DNA of 64,000 nucleotides from Hymenopellis radicata. Taxonomy: Eukaryota; Basidiomycota; Agaricomycetes; Agaricales; Physalacriaceae. The stretch lies in assembly GCA_015501595.1 (NCBI GenBank), contig JADNRX010000003.1:1-64000 (forward strand), read 5' to 3'. Both the position numbers and the translations under genes were made by a program. Below, piece after piece: positions 34,863-46,633 of the stretch. A model generated the notes under the pieces. The model was not told where the DNA came from. It ran no database searches and worked only from the letters and a program-made list of their open reading frames with translations. Each line of letters starts with the position of its first letter. Position 1 is the first letter of the stretch.

Positions 34863-37172
34863 ATGGAGGGCAGCAAGAAGCGAAGACTACAAGGTGCATG
34901 TGACAGCTGTCGCTCCAGAAAGAAAGCTTGTAGGCCATATCCTGTCAGTCCCTTCTAGTCTAACCGTTTATATAGGCGACAGCGCCCAGAGACCCGGTGC
35001 AAAATGCTCAAACTGTGTCGCATTCAATTCAGAATGTACCATATTGCTACAATGTCCAGAAAGGTATTCGCACAATCATCTTGTTTGCATTGACTTAGTA
35101 TTTATCAGAACGGCAGAGTACCTCTAACCTCAGCTTCATGGGAGACTACGCAGATCTTCAAGTCCATATAGCTGCTATTCTTCAACCAACCTATGCCGGT
35201 CCAAAAGATAGCAGGGTAACACGACCGCTGCTTGTGCAATTAGCGCGTTATGTACGCCAGCTGGAGGCAAAGATCTCTGCGTTAGAGAATCAACCAGACA
35301 GCACTCAAATGCATCTTATGGAGGGTCCCCTGAGTAGACTCTCCATTTCCGAAAACAAGAATCGCCACTACGGAGCCGAAGACGATTCGAAATTCATCCA
35401 AACCGCTATCGACCTCAAGCAAACACTAGATCCCACCCACAGTCTACGCCGACCGCTATATTGGACACTCCCCTTCTGGCAACAAATTCCAACATTCTTA
35501 CAGCTCCCACTCTTATTCCCTCCCTCGGATCTCATTGATTCCCTGGTCACTCTCTTCCTCGACACCACCAACACCCAACTATGTCTTCTCCACGGTCCCT
35601 CAGTCAGACGCGACATTGCCAACGGCATCCACTACACCTCCCGCGAATTCGGCTCTGTCGTCCTCGCCGTATGCGCCGTCGCCTCTCGTGTATCCACCGA
35701 TCCCCGGGTGGGCGACGGCCATTCCGCAGGATGGCAGTGGTACAGCCAGATTCACCCTTTAGACCCGGTGAACTATGTTTCGCCTGGGTGTTTGTGGGAT
35801 CTACAGCTTTTCCCTCTGATGGTGTTGTATATGTATGGTCTGTCTGTAGCAGACCAGTGTTGGTTGTTCGTCGGCATGGGTATACGACTCGCGCAAGATA
35901 TGGGTGTCCATCGTAAGCGGCGGACGAACGAACCGTGGACGCCGCACGATGAATCCCTCAGGCGCGCTTGGTGGGTGCTCATTACGATCGATGTCTATGC
36001 CAGCGCAATGTTTGGATGCGTGAGAGCTACCAATTCAGACGAGTAAACGTCTCCCTTCTTCCGCATCGCTAGATGGCTCACAAGATTTTTTCAGATTCGA
36101 CGCCGACTTTCCTTTACAAGTCGACGACGCGTACTGGCCGGGAGAGCTTCTCGCAGACCCAATACAACCATGGACACAACCGCCCGGAATACCCTCACAA
36201 GCTACAGCATGGGTATTACATCTCAAATTGCTAGAAATATATGGCTTTGCCCAGAAAACCATCTACTCCGTGAAACGCTCCGACTTCTGGGATGCCCTAT
36301 CTACCGCCGAATGGGGGCACAACGTCGCCGTAGAACTAGACTCGGCTCTGAACAAGTGGATCGACGCCATGCCGGATCACCTACGCTGGGATCCGCATCA
36401 CCCCTCCGAGGCATCCGCCGTCCTGTATACCACGTACTACTGGGTCCAAATTCAGATCCATCGGCCCTTCATCACTAACGCCGACCGCTCGTTCTCCTCT
36501 ATCGCTGTGTGCACGAATGCTGCCCGGTCGTGTGCGCACGTTCTTCAGGCGCATTTTACAGCGTTTGAGAGTATACCGTTGCCGAATATGTTGGCGGCGA
36601 TGTTGTATTCAGCGATTGTCCTGCTGCTCAATGCGGCGAATTCGCATAGTGAGGGTGCTATAGCGACTCCGAGGGATTTAGAGGATGTGTACAAGTTGAT
36701 AGAGGTGTTGAGGAGTCATGAGGGGAGGTGGCAAGTGGCTGGGCGGTATCAGTAGGGGGTTGTTCTTTCGCTTTTTCTTTGCAAAGGCTGATTTTAGGTT
36801 GGTTAGTGATGTCATTGCTGAAGTCTTCGCTTTACTCAAGGCGCCCAAGTCCCAAGAGTCTGGGAAGCGCAAAGGGCAGGACGACGAGGAGCAGCTAGAC
36901 GGCGTGATCCGGGGCTTGATGCAGATCTGACTCCGTCACTTGCACTCGAGGATTTTATGGCATGGGAGGGATGGACTTCCTCCGCTTGGGAAGACTTTGG
37001 GGCATATCGAGTCTCGCGGGTGTTGACGATGGACGGCCATTCTGACTTGACGACATGTATACTAGAAGGATTCATCGAAAGCAATTCACTTACACCTCAC
37101 TGGCTCTGCGAACCTGCTGCGAACCCCGCTTCCCCGCTTCCTCACAGCTGGCTTATCTCACGCTTTGCTTGA
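34863..37172 (+). CDS. Zn2Cys6 transcription factor with fungal middle region, paralogue 3 (frame-broken)
   Basis: Closest to paralogue 1. Exons 34863-34929, 34976-35063, 35109-36042, 36095-36751 and from 36807. Cluster ACDSCRSRKKAC then GAKCSNCVAFNSEC; the linker RYVRQLEAKISALENQ is coiled-coil-like; the middle region has QLCLLHGPSVRRDIANG, VVLAVCAVASRVSTDPRVGD, CLWDLQLFPLMVLYMYGL, MGIRLAQDMGVHRKRR, RAWWVLITIDVYASAMFG, and exon 4 reads intact through DALSTAEWGHNVAVELDSAL. Single-base losses are apparent near 35040 (end of the zinc cluster), 35126 (AAA to AA) and 36905. The C terminus after GAY runs about 50 residues longer than in paralogue 1. It lies between the inverted-repeat arms and is opposite in direction to the other two. 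Confidence 0.75.
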
Positions 37173-37515
37173 AAGTTCCTTCCTGCTTCTGCTGCGGACG
37201 TTGTTGGAATTCTTGGAATCTGGTCTGAGTCAAGTGTTCAGTGTTTCTCCTATTGATTCTTACCTTCCATCGTTGATTGACAGCTTCCTCTGTACCTTTC
37301 TCATAGCTCTTCATTTGATTCACATTTGTTCTATTTCAGTTCTGTACCTTTCCATGTCAATATGTTGTACCTTTACCCTAAAAAGCCTGCTTGTAGTTAG
37401 TCTTGAATCCAGTTGGAATTGCGGGTCACCGCACCTTACAGTCCCGCCAATTCCTTGTGTTGCGAGTCCATAGACTCGACGCGTTCTTTCCCAATCGCTT
37501 ATGCACTTGCAAAAT

Positions 37516-38870
37516 CATGACGCCACAGCCAAACAAAGAAACGTGATCGTGATTATTCTCTCTTAGACGTCCGCCTTGTCCTTCCTTGTTTTCTCTTCTA
37601 GACTCTCGACGAGATCTTCCATCGCAGCCTCCAACTACGATGGACACTGCCGCATACATCTCTGAGCTCGAGGCCAAAGTTCATCTCCTCGAGCGCTTCG
37701 TTCGCTTTCTTGTTCTATTCGGGGCTGACCGCGAGCTCCTGGCGCGCGCGGAGGAGGCGATGTGGGCGGCAAGCTCAGAGTCGGGTTCGGTATCTGAATC
37801 GGAGAGCTCGACTGTGCAGACGAGGATGTCGTCCTGCGAGTTTGCTGTCGACGTTGATGGCTTCAAGGCGTGTTGTTTTCTTAGTCATGTAGGCGACAAC
37901 TTGACCGCGTTGTAGGCGCCGCATACGTTGAAGCGCGCCAATCTTTCACTCGAGGCCGTCGAAAAAGTCTGCACACCGCGCTTGGAAGCGTGCTCATCTT
38001 TCACAACAACAGCTCGAGGCTATCCATTCTCTTGAAGAAATTTGCCAAAGGCTAAGCAGTACGGATTTGGGCTCGTTGGAAGAAAGCACTTCTTTCAATT
38101 CTTTCAGCCTGGTGAGCGATGACTTTCACTATCATGATAGTCTTTTGACTTTTGTGCAGGTCTCAATCTCGCATGCGATCTCTTCTACATCCTTCGCCGT
38201 TCCGCTCTCTCCATCTCCAAGTTCTAAACGCACGACTACTCCAACTGGCTTGGAGCCTTCCAAGCACATTGCGTCGTCTCGCTGTTCCGCGGAGCCCTTT
38301 AAACCCCTCAGAATACGCGCACCTATCTCTCTCGACGTCAGCCCGCGAAAATCTAGACATCCTTGTCCATCTCCTCGTAAACCTCTATCACCCATCAAGC
38401 CACAGTCTATTCTCTCAAACCAAAACCGGTTTCTCTTCAAGCCGAGGCCTATGAGTCCTCGTGCCTGTCCTCAGTCTCCAAAGCAGAGTACTATTACTGC
38501 TCCTAGGAAGTACATTCTGACTCCTCCATCAACTTTGAAACGTGTTATCAAGAGGAAACCTCCGCCGCCGCTCCTTACTACAAGTCCTCCGAAGGAAAAA
38601 CATGTCTTGTCGACTCGGGACACCTTCTCGTCGAATCAAAGCCGTCAGGTACATGCGTCTCCAGCTAGGCCTTCTGAACGTCCGTCTCTCTCCAAGCCTA
38701 CGCTGTCATCGTCGATGAAGGGAACGCCGAAGGGCGGAAAGGTCGTGAAGAGAGCTGTCGCGAAAAGGAAGAGTTTGACGAAGGTTTTTTGAGCTGGCGT
38801 GTACTCCTTGTATTGTAAGGCCCAACGTAGCGTCTGCACGGAGTTATCATTCACGGGAAGACGGTTTTTG
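37516..38870 (+). repeat. Inverted duplication, arm B (about 1.35 kb)
   Basis: Counterpart of 30645-31996 in opposite orientation. Small differences include a block of about 20 bases present only in arm A near the middle of the gene and a two-base deletion in arm B near 37979. The boundaries are sharp, with unrelated sequence beyond. Confidence 0.85.
37640..38792 (+). CDS. Unknown Ser/Pro-rich protein, copy B (frame-broken)
   Basis: Same protein as copy A. Here the first exon is intact (AASSESGSVSESESSTVQTR) and so is the long C-terminal frame from about 38160 to 38792: SPRKSRHPCPSPRKPL, APRKYILTPPSTLKRV, SSSMKGTPKGGKVVKRAV. Two bases are missing near 37979 compared with copy A, which breaks the middle exon before LSQQQLEA. 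No known domain; strongly basic with many SP and TP sites, so possibly a phosphorylated nuclear protein. Confidence 0.5.
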
Positions 38871-39204
38871 CGAAGCTGTCTTCATGCCAATGGCCTCTTC
38901 GGTCTTCCAACGCCATCATTACTGTAGGCCGTGTTGAGCGGATCGCAGCTATCGCAGTCTTCTATGCTCAGGCCAGTCACGCCACGGCATGGTCGGGCCT
39001 CTGCTTACAGTTATCTCTGTGTGAACACAGAATCTCTCTACACAACTGCTGACTGGTGGAAGCTATTCTTACGATGTACTGGACAAGATTGAGCCACCAA
39101 TCACGCTGGCCAATCATTCATTACCAACGTTTATAGGACTCCGAGTTCAGATGACCGTTGAGTATAAGATGTGAGCTTCATTCTCTCCAGGATCACCACT
39201 CAAC
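38871..39204. other. Intergenic region
   Basis: Promoter side of the peroxidase gene. No gene seen. Confidence 0.45.
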
Positions 39205-41090
39205 ATGAAATCGTTCTATTGTCTATTCCTTCTTCTCCCCGCTGCTCTTGGTGCACCCAAGATACCTGCCATTCTCACTGCTCGTGACGATCCGACCTCG
39301 ACCGCAGAGGTTCAAGACGGGCAGACGGGCACTCTGATTGTACTGCCGCCACAGGCCACCGAAACAGGCCTGAAGAACATCCCAGGTATGTCTCTGCTCT
39401 TTGACATCTGCGGCCAAAAGCTGATATTAGCTCGCAGATGCCGCTCACCCTTTCATTGCGCCCGGACCCAATGATCAGCGGGACGTGAGCGTGTTTTCCG
39501 CCTTCACAATGTTCCCTGTACTCACTCACCTTCTATTTTTCAGCATGCCGTTCGTGCCCGTCCACACGTATAATTCTTGGGTTGATCTTCTAACACAGCC
39601 GCCATGAATACTCTCGCCAACCACGGTTATATTTCCAGAGAGTGGGCAGCTATATTTTTATACTCTGTGGATTCTGACTTAACCGCACTTGAAGTGGAAT
39701 CACAAACTTTGAGGAGATTGTCCGTGCTCTGATGGAGGTATGTGGATATCACGGTCGTTGGATCAGAGTCGTCTGATCTCCACAGGCATTCAATTTGGAA
39801 CGAACCTTCGGCGCTAACATGGCGGCGAACAACATGGTATGTCCGAAAATATTACGTTTATCACCCATTGAACGTTCTACTACTAGCTCACACGCGGAAA
39901 TCCCTTTGTGGACAAACTTTCAATCGGCGGTGTCTCGCCACATGTTCCTCCCCTTCCTGGTCAAATAGACGGCCCAGAAACCGGAGGCATAGCGAAACAC
40001 GGACGTTTTGAAGGTGAGGAAGTTTCTCTGACGCTCAAATTTCGACTCGTCTGAGACTTGCAAGGTGACGCATCGATGACACGCGCTGACGCGTTCATTG
40101 GAGACAATCGTAACTTCCAGGAGAACCTCTATGATCAGGTACGTTCGCCTAAGTATGGGTGATTCTCTCATCACAAGTCCTTACTTACACTTCATAGGAC
40201 ATACTTCAGCTAGAGAAATTCGGAGACAACGGACCAGAGGGGAACGATACGATTTTCAATTTGGAGACACTTGTTGCGATGAAGATCCAGAATATTCAGG
40301 CGGATCAAGTTGCAAACCCTAAAGTTCGTATTCACGTTGGGGTAAAGTTCATTATCCTTGCTAAGGCAAAGCCAGTTTGAATTCGCGGCGCGCCGTATGA
40401 ACGCAGCTTACGGTGAGTTGGAAAACTATATTTCTACGGCCTTAATCATGACGGTTTGATTAGGTGAAACTGCATTTATAATGAAGTACGAGTCCCTTGT
40501 CGATCTACGTAGCACGAACTAACGATGCCCTGTCACCAGCGTCTTCGCCAACGGTATTTGTCCCCCTTCTCCCGCTGAACAAGTTGCTGAAGGTTCGTTA
40601 GGCACCACCAAACAAGCAACGCTTGACATCATCAGTTCCTTTTTCCGGGACCAAAAGTTCCCCGACAACTGGTTCCGCGCAGCTGTCCCAGTCGTAGCAG
40701 CAACCAACGGGGCCACGGTCGCTGAGCTCTTCTCTGGCGTAGGCGTTCAACCCGGCAGGAACAACGACCAGGGTGTCTTCGTCGCCGATCCACCACCGCC
40801 GGCGCCTTTCAATACCGGTCTCGTACGTTTGCATGGCTTCGTCCGTTGCTCATCGTTGACTTACTTCCAGACGTGTTTCGCGTACTTTGACCAAGCTCAA
40901 AACACACCGGCGGTCCTGGTCAACACGACGGGTATATTTAAGAAGAACGTGGATCTGCTCACAGGTAAGAAGATTATTACCTCGTTGCCTCTCAGTAGAC
41001 CTCGATATCTGATTCGTTCTCGCAGGTATTACATTCGCCGCGTCTGGCTGCGCTGAACAGGCTCTTCCAAACGGTCCTTCAGATGTGTAA
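39205..41090 (+). CDS. Secreted heme-thiolate peroxidase (chloroperoxidase/UPO family)
   Basis: Family 2 peroxidase related to chloroperoxidase and unspecific peroxygenases. The start MKSFYCLFLLLPAALG is a clear signal peptide. Exons can be followed through HPFIAPGPNDQRD, AMNTLANHGYISRDG, TNFEEIVRALMEAFN, the EGD motif in RFEGDASMTRADAFIGDN that carries the acid-base glutamate, a FRDQKFPDNWFRA block and a C terminus with two cysteines. It is of the long type (about 400 residues). The short exon that should carry the heme-ligand motif PCP (39544-39559 or so) cannot be joined cleanly: it reads RSCP in one frame and loses the cysteine in the frame-preserving splice. About a dozen introns of 45 to 60 bases. 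Such enzymes oxidise aromatics outside the cell. Confidence 0.82.
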
Positions 41091-41477
41091 CAATGTCGTT
41101 TCGTTATTTCGTTTGCTAGCTATGATTTTATTGGGATTGGGATATTTTACGACCTGCCGATGAGATTTGAAGCTGCTGTTTGGCGTGTACCGAATTTTTC
41201 TTTGCATGTTTTTTTGCACTTCTTGCCTGCAAACCCATAAGCTAGCGAATGAGTGGGCCACTCTATTCTTCCTCAGGAAACCCGTATAACCCGTAATCAT
41301 AACCCGTACTGTACGGTTATGGTGCGGATCCTATCCATCGATACTGCCAAGCTTCTCTTCGATACATCTTCAATCATATGTCTTGCTGTGCTCACCTACA
41401 ACTTCCATGAAGTGATCTTGAATGTTCTCCCCCAATGGATTCGATACCTGTTGTTGGTAATGTACAAGGTTTGTTCT
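41091..41477. other. Convergent intergenic region
   Basis: 3' flanks of the peroxidase and LRR genes. Nothing else seen. Confidence 0.45.
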
Positions 41478-42838
41478 TCACTCATCATCAAAATCATCCC
41501 CCAAACTCCCAAACTGAATGGGACGGAAACCCATGTCTTCAGTCCAATCTCCCTCAAATGGGTCTCTCTCAACTCCCACCTCCAGTTCCTCTCCCACTAC
41601 CAAATGACTCAAACAGCCAACCGTACACCCCCGCCATTTCAGCGGTACAGACTCACCTATATGGCACCCAGCCACCTTCGTTTCCCAGGTCAAACACTCC
41701 TCAGCATGTAGGACAAAGGCTTCCCCACACACGCATTTACCCAAGCCCGTTATACTACTATAACCATGGTCGGACGATGGTGGACGTGACGGGGGAACGT
41801 TCAAGCAGTTGTGAAGCGCGTCAACCATTGTCGGGGGCACATCATAATGCATGATCCCCGTCTTGATTAGTAGACGGAGGCAGAGCTCCGACAGAGGCGG
41901 TATAACGGAGTCGAAAATCTGATGTCGGCAAGCCTTGGTTGGATGTAGGAACGGATTGTGCGCAAGCATCAGATGAGACAGGGATAGTTGTTGAACTTCA
42001 GAAGGGAGATATTGGAGTTTGTTGGCAGAGACGTTGAGGGTCTGGAGCTTGTGCAGACGACATATTTCCGGCGGCAAGACCCGTAGATTGTTGTGCGCTA
42101 AATGAATGTTTATTAGTATCAATATGTAACAGTAATTGAAGGACATACGCATGGCTAGCACCGTGAGTTTACTGACGTCAAACAGCTCGGTCGGTAGATG
42201 GGATATGGTGTTTCGAGCCAGGAACAGCCTGACTTCTTCTCGAGGAATGCCCAGCATCTGTGATGATGTCCGGGAGAAAGTGCGTTGCGGAACTTTGGCA
42301 GCTACGACGGCCCCGTGTTCCCTTTCTTCATCGAGCGAGGGTACAAAAAAGTTCTGCAGAGTATGAATCGCGGTAAGCGAGATTGAAGTCAACCCTTTCC
42401 CACTGTCAACTTATGTTAGCCGATAACGTTAAGGACACGTCGGTAAGACGCTCACTTGAGATCAACGAGCCCACAAGCCTCCTCGACAACCTTGGTCGTC
42501 TCCATCTCCCACAGTTCTTCGTCCCCAAGACGTGGACTCTCGTCTCCGTCCATCTCGCCAGCTAGTATGTCGTCCTCACCGCCAGCGTCGAATTCTTCCT
42601 CAAATTTCCTTCGTTTCCTCGGCAAGTCATCCAAGACCCCACTTAGCGTTCTCGACTTTCTCTGAGTCGCTTCCTTGTCGTAGGTGCGCAGCGGCCGCGT
42701 GAGGTTGTGGGACGCAGAATATGGCTCCTTGAACACGAATTCCGGCGGCTCACAGGACGGCGATGACGGGGGAGACGAGTCAATGCATGGGTTGGGCGAC
42801 GAGGGCGGCGAGTCGGAAAAGGTCGTTGACTGCGACAT
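41478..42838 (-). CDS. Leucine-rich repeat protein
   Basis: Exons 42838-42456, 42402-42149 and 42097-41478 give 418 residues with all phases closing. The first 125 residues are disordered and rich in serine, proline and acidic residues, with a basic patch RKRRK. LRR units follow: ISHLPTELFDVSKLTVLAM, HNNLRVLPPEICRLHKLQTL, VSANKLQYLPSEVQQLSLS. The C-terminal part has a cysteine/histidine group (GKCVCGEAFVLHAEEC) that might bind metal, and ends acidic (GDDFDDE). A regulatory or scaffold role is likely; no closer family is recognised. The frame is intact. Confidence 0.75.
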
Positions 42839-43241
42839 GTATGGAATCGGGAAGGAAGGGACCGAAGGGTACCGTTTGCCGGCCGAGCGGATTTAGTACA
42901 CAAGCGTCATGTGATCGATCACGGACGCGTCTCGACCATTGCATGAACATTGAAGACATTGAGATTCGGGATGTTGTAAGGAGAAGAAGAAAGTTCTATC
43001 CTCGGAGGTTGATTCGAAGCCTTGCGTCGCTCCGGCAGCTTCGGAGGCTCTAGGACATCTGTTTCGCGTTTCCCCAGCTGGCCAACTTCCAAGTTCGCGC
43101 GTCAATTCGTTCCCAGGACCCCTACGCCGCGGTACGCGACACCTCAACAGCGGAACCAACTTTGAAGAAAACGCGTTCTATACACCCCGTTCACTCGAAG
43201 CCTGTCTTTGTTGATACATGGTAATCGGAATAGGAAAGGGG
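42839..43241. other. Intergenic region
   Basis: Promoter side of the LRR gene and 3' side of the next minus-strand gene. No gene seen. Confidence 0.4.
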
Positions 43242-43690
43242 AAGTTATGCTAATTACTGATATACTGCGCCATGATATGTACATGCTTGTCATACATATG
43301 CTCGAGCAGAGCGGGCATACGAGAAGCAGACCACTCCTCTCCAACCTTCTCGCACTCAGGGCAGGGGATACGCGTGAGATGTTCATTCATGACATGATCT
43401 TTCAAAATCGTCATCCTAACACTGACTGAAGGGATAGATAAAACTTACGGGCAAATTCGCGCCCTTCGTGGAAGGCGCCTCGACAGAGTGGAGCACAGCA
43501 GACGATCATCCCAGTTGGAAATGACTGGGCGGACATGAAACCCTCGATAACATCGATATGTTTCCCCGCGTGTTCCGAGTTGCCCACAACATGGCGACGG
43601 TAAGAACTGTCTTGTTTGAAAGGTCCAGAATAACATCCTTCGACGCCACAAGGAATTAACAGTCCCAGGTGTACACCAACGACATGAACT
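43242..43690 (-). CDS. Putative small zinc-finger-like protein
   Basis: The minus strand reads CGVEGCYSGPFKQDSSYRRH then VCCAPLCRGAFHEGREFA, and in the next frame LKDHVMNEHLTRIPCPECEK to a stop after AQYISN. The paired cysteines and histidines resemble degenerate C2H2 fingers. The change of frame near 43430 would need an intron of 23 to 33 bases or a one-base indel. A TATATAAG box on the minus strand near 43816 could be its promoter. The 5' exon is not resolved. Confidence 0.4.
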
Positions 43691-43699
43691 GCAAGATCA

Positions 43700-45550
43700 T
43701 GACTGAGCTAACGATAGAATACAAAACGAGGCGCCTCACCTCCACGTCCGCGTTCCGTGGTGAACAACCTTCTGCATCTAGCACAGGCAGCTCAGAGCTG
43801 TGATGACCACTCTGACTCTTATATACCTAAAGAATGCTGTTCTCGCGAGCATGCTAACGCTGCTATAATGCTGTTGGAAGTTCTATGGATAGCATGCCTG
43901 AAGCATGGTTAAAAGCATCGTGAACAAGTAAACCACCAAGTGGAGGTTGTTTCTTGGCGTAACAGCAAAACAGGTAATGCTAGCTAAAAGGTAACATTAG
44001 CTAGGATTGAACTGGTGTTAGCTGGGGGCCGCATGCGGACTGCCATCGGCGAGGCATTGAACGCATAAAGAGATATTTGGGGCCGTTCTCGAAGCTATTC
44101 GGATCTCCTTCGTGTTTCCAAAGTCTCGTTCACAGTCAGTAGCGCTGTCCAACTGTAAGCATAACAGGTAGCAAGTAATGAAAGTGACTCACAACAAATT
44201 CTTTGATGGCTAGCACATACAGAGTACCCCACAGTCAGCACGACAATCCTCCTAGATAGTAGATGTTCTATGCCGTCAAATAGCGGGATGACTTCATTTT
44301 GTTAACACGCACATTTCTATCTTCCGTGGCTTCCGGCTCAGGTCAGACCTCGCGACGATACGGTACGGTGCTCCTGACGGCCGTACAACGGGACGGTACG
44401 GCTGCCAGTGTCATTACCATCTTACCAGCCTGGTCGGTGACGTAGAGGAAGATGACCCAAAATCCACCATAGCCGAACAACGTCAAGGAACATCAGAGCG
44501 ACAAGAGACCTGGGTAGTTGATGCTCCCTGGTGAGCACCAGTGAGCAGCGCTGGTGTGCACCGTGGGCATTTACTGGCTTTCGCAAGCTTATAAACATCC
44601 ACTGATTAGCGATGACGGGAGAGCATAGTCCTTCCGGCTGTTCTTCTTCCTTCGTCCCTGCGAGTCAAGGGCAAAGGTTTCAATGATACGGATGATAAAA
44701 CCGAGGGTTCAACAGAGGCTAACCATAATAGCGCACGTGGAACGCGTATTCTGAGTTCTCGTTATCCCAGCCTCCTGAGCCTCAAAACAAGTAAGCGTTT
44801 AATTTACTCCAGTAAAAGGAAAGGTTCCAACCTGTCCCAACAGGCTGCACGTTCACAGCAGTCTATGTAGATCCCAGACAGTCCTACACGCCCATCAGGA
44901 GACTCGGTGGCTGGCCAGGTCGACTGATAATTAGGCGTGCGACGCATCGTCGGTCCGTGGTTCGCTGTAATCATCCAGTCTATTCGGAGGGGATTAGAAC
45001 CTATAAGATTATAGGCACAGTTATGAGAGCTATGAGAAATTGTGCGTCATGAGCTTTAGACTGAGTAAGACGAGGTTAAGATGAAAAAAGAGGCCAATTG
45101 ATCGTTCTTGCAATCAGCATTAGACACGAAGACAGGATGAGCCTTCTTTCCAGTCAGAAAATTCAAAGTGGAGAGGGAGAAGCGCTCTGCAGTGGTACGT
45201 GTATGAGTCTCATAGTGTCCATATGAGCGTGACTTCGAGGTAGCTCTCTAAATGATGATGGTAAATCGTCAAACGCGTCCTGTAAGTCGCATTCACAAGA
45301 CGGCGGGTTTGATAAGGTAGCAGCACGGTCCAATTTAGACAAAGCATTGACAATGCTGGTGGCCTGGTTGGGAAGAGAGCATGAAGAAGATTGCTGAAAC
45401 CGCGTGCGTGATCGGCTTCGGACCGGACGAGCCGCATCAGAAACAAATCCAACCACGCGCCAACGTCAACCATACCTCTTACTATACAGTTCACCGCGAA
45501 AAAACGCAGAAAAGTAGCCGCTGAGCTCCTTCACTCGCTATTCAAGCGAC
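43700..45550. other. Long gene-poor region
   Basis: No supported gene over about 1.8 kb. A minus-strand open frame at 45163-45494 has coding-like composition but no domain. Short GCTAGC/TTAGCT motifs recur near 43978-44030 without clear order. Confidence 0.4.
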
Positions 45551-46164
45551 ATGGAGGTTGCTCGTGACTCCAGGTCCACCGTCAATTGCGATTGTAAGTC
45601 GTTCTGGAATAACTCTTTGATACATCTCTGAATCGAGATAGCCAACATCCTTCGCCTTCCCAACGAAATTCTTCTATTGATATTTGACGCGGTCAAGTCT
45701 CAGTACATGGATTATTTCCACCCATTCAATACATCTGCTGCCCCTCATCGCCTTGCGGCTGTTTGTCGTCGCTTCCGCGATATTCTTGTCCACGATTTGT
45801 ATCGCGTTGTCTCCCTGAAATATTCATACCGGCCTCGGGGACGTTCGGCTCTCATCGCTCTTCTTCCTTCATATGGACATCATATTCACCACCTTGAGGC
45901 TTCCGCTCCAGGCAAAGGGCAGTTCACGGCGCCTGACGATGCTCAGGTTTCAAACCTCCTCATCGAGTATATACTAAAAGTGTCGGAGTCGGATTGGTGG
46001 GGTCAGGTGAGAACGCCGCTCCTGCTGGCGATCGTCTCGGAGGTAACCTCCGAGGTACCTCGGAGGCTCCGCAAATACAACCTGCAGGTGCGTTGGCGGA
46101 CGGACGTATTCCGGGCGTCCGACTGGACTGACCGATGGACTCTGTAGGATTAGATATTGAGCAA

Positions 46165-46615
46165 GCATCCTACAGGTCTAAATGTTTGGAACCTGTAGGA
46201 TGATCTGTCTATAAACAGCAGAACACCAACTTAGCACATCTATAGAAGTGGTTGAATGCACCTATAGGATCCTATCCTTGTACCTACAGGTGTGGTTGAA
46301 CATACCTATAGGATACCTTTGGAAACTACCTACAGGAGTCTTCAAATACACCTGTAGGATACTATCATTATACCTGCAGGAGCCCAAGGATGTTACCTGT
46401 AGGAGTATTTTGATGTTACCTATAGGTATGTAAGGACATTACCTGTAGGAGTATTCTGATGTTACCTACAGGTATGTAAGGACATTACCTGTAGGAGTAT
46501 TCTGATGTTACCTACAGGTACGTAGGGACATTACCTGTAGGAGTGTTCAGAAGTGACCTGCAGCTACACAAGGATGTTACCTGCAGGAGTGGTTGAAGAT
46601 ACCTGTAGGATGCCT
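46165..46615. repeat. Left subterminal array of CCTRYAGG palindromes
   Basis: About 18 copies of CCTGTAGG, CCTATAGG, CCTACAGG or CCTGCAGG. In the regular part the starts are exactly 23 bases apart (46396, 46419, 46442, 46465, 46488). Spacers vary around GAGTATTCTGATGTTA and GTATGTAAGGACATTA. Confidence 0.85.
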
Positions 46616-46633
46616 TCACCATACAAGCTTACA

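Noticed and set aside
24743..41090. Secondary-metabolite gene cluster around the three regulators and the peroxidase
   Set aside because: No synthase, terpene cyclase or tailoring set is present between them.
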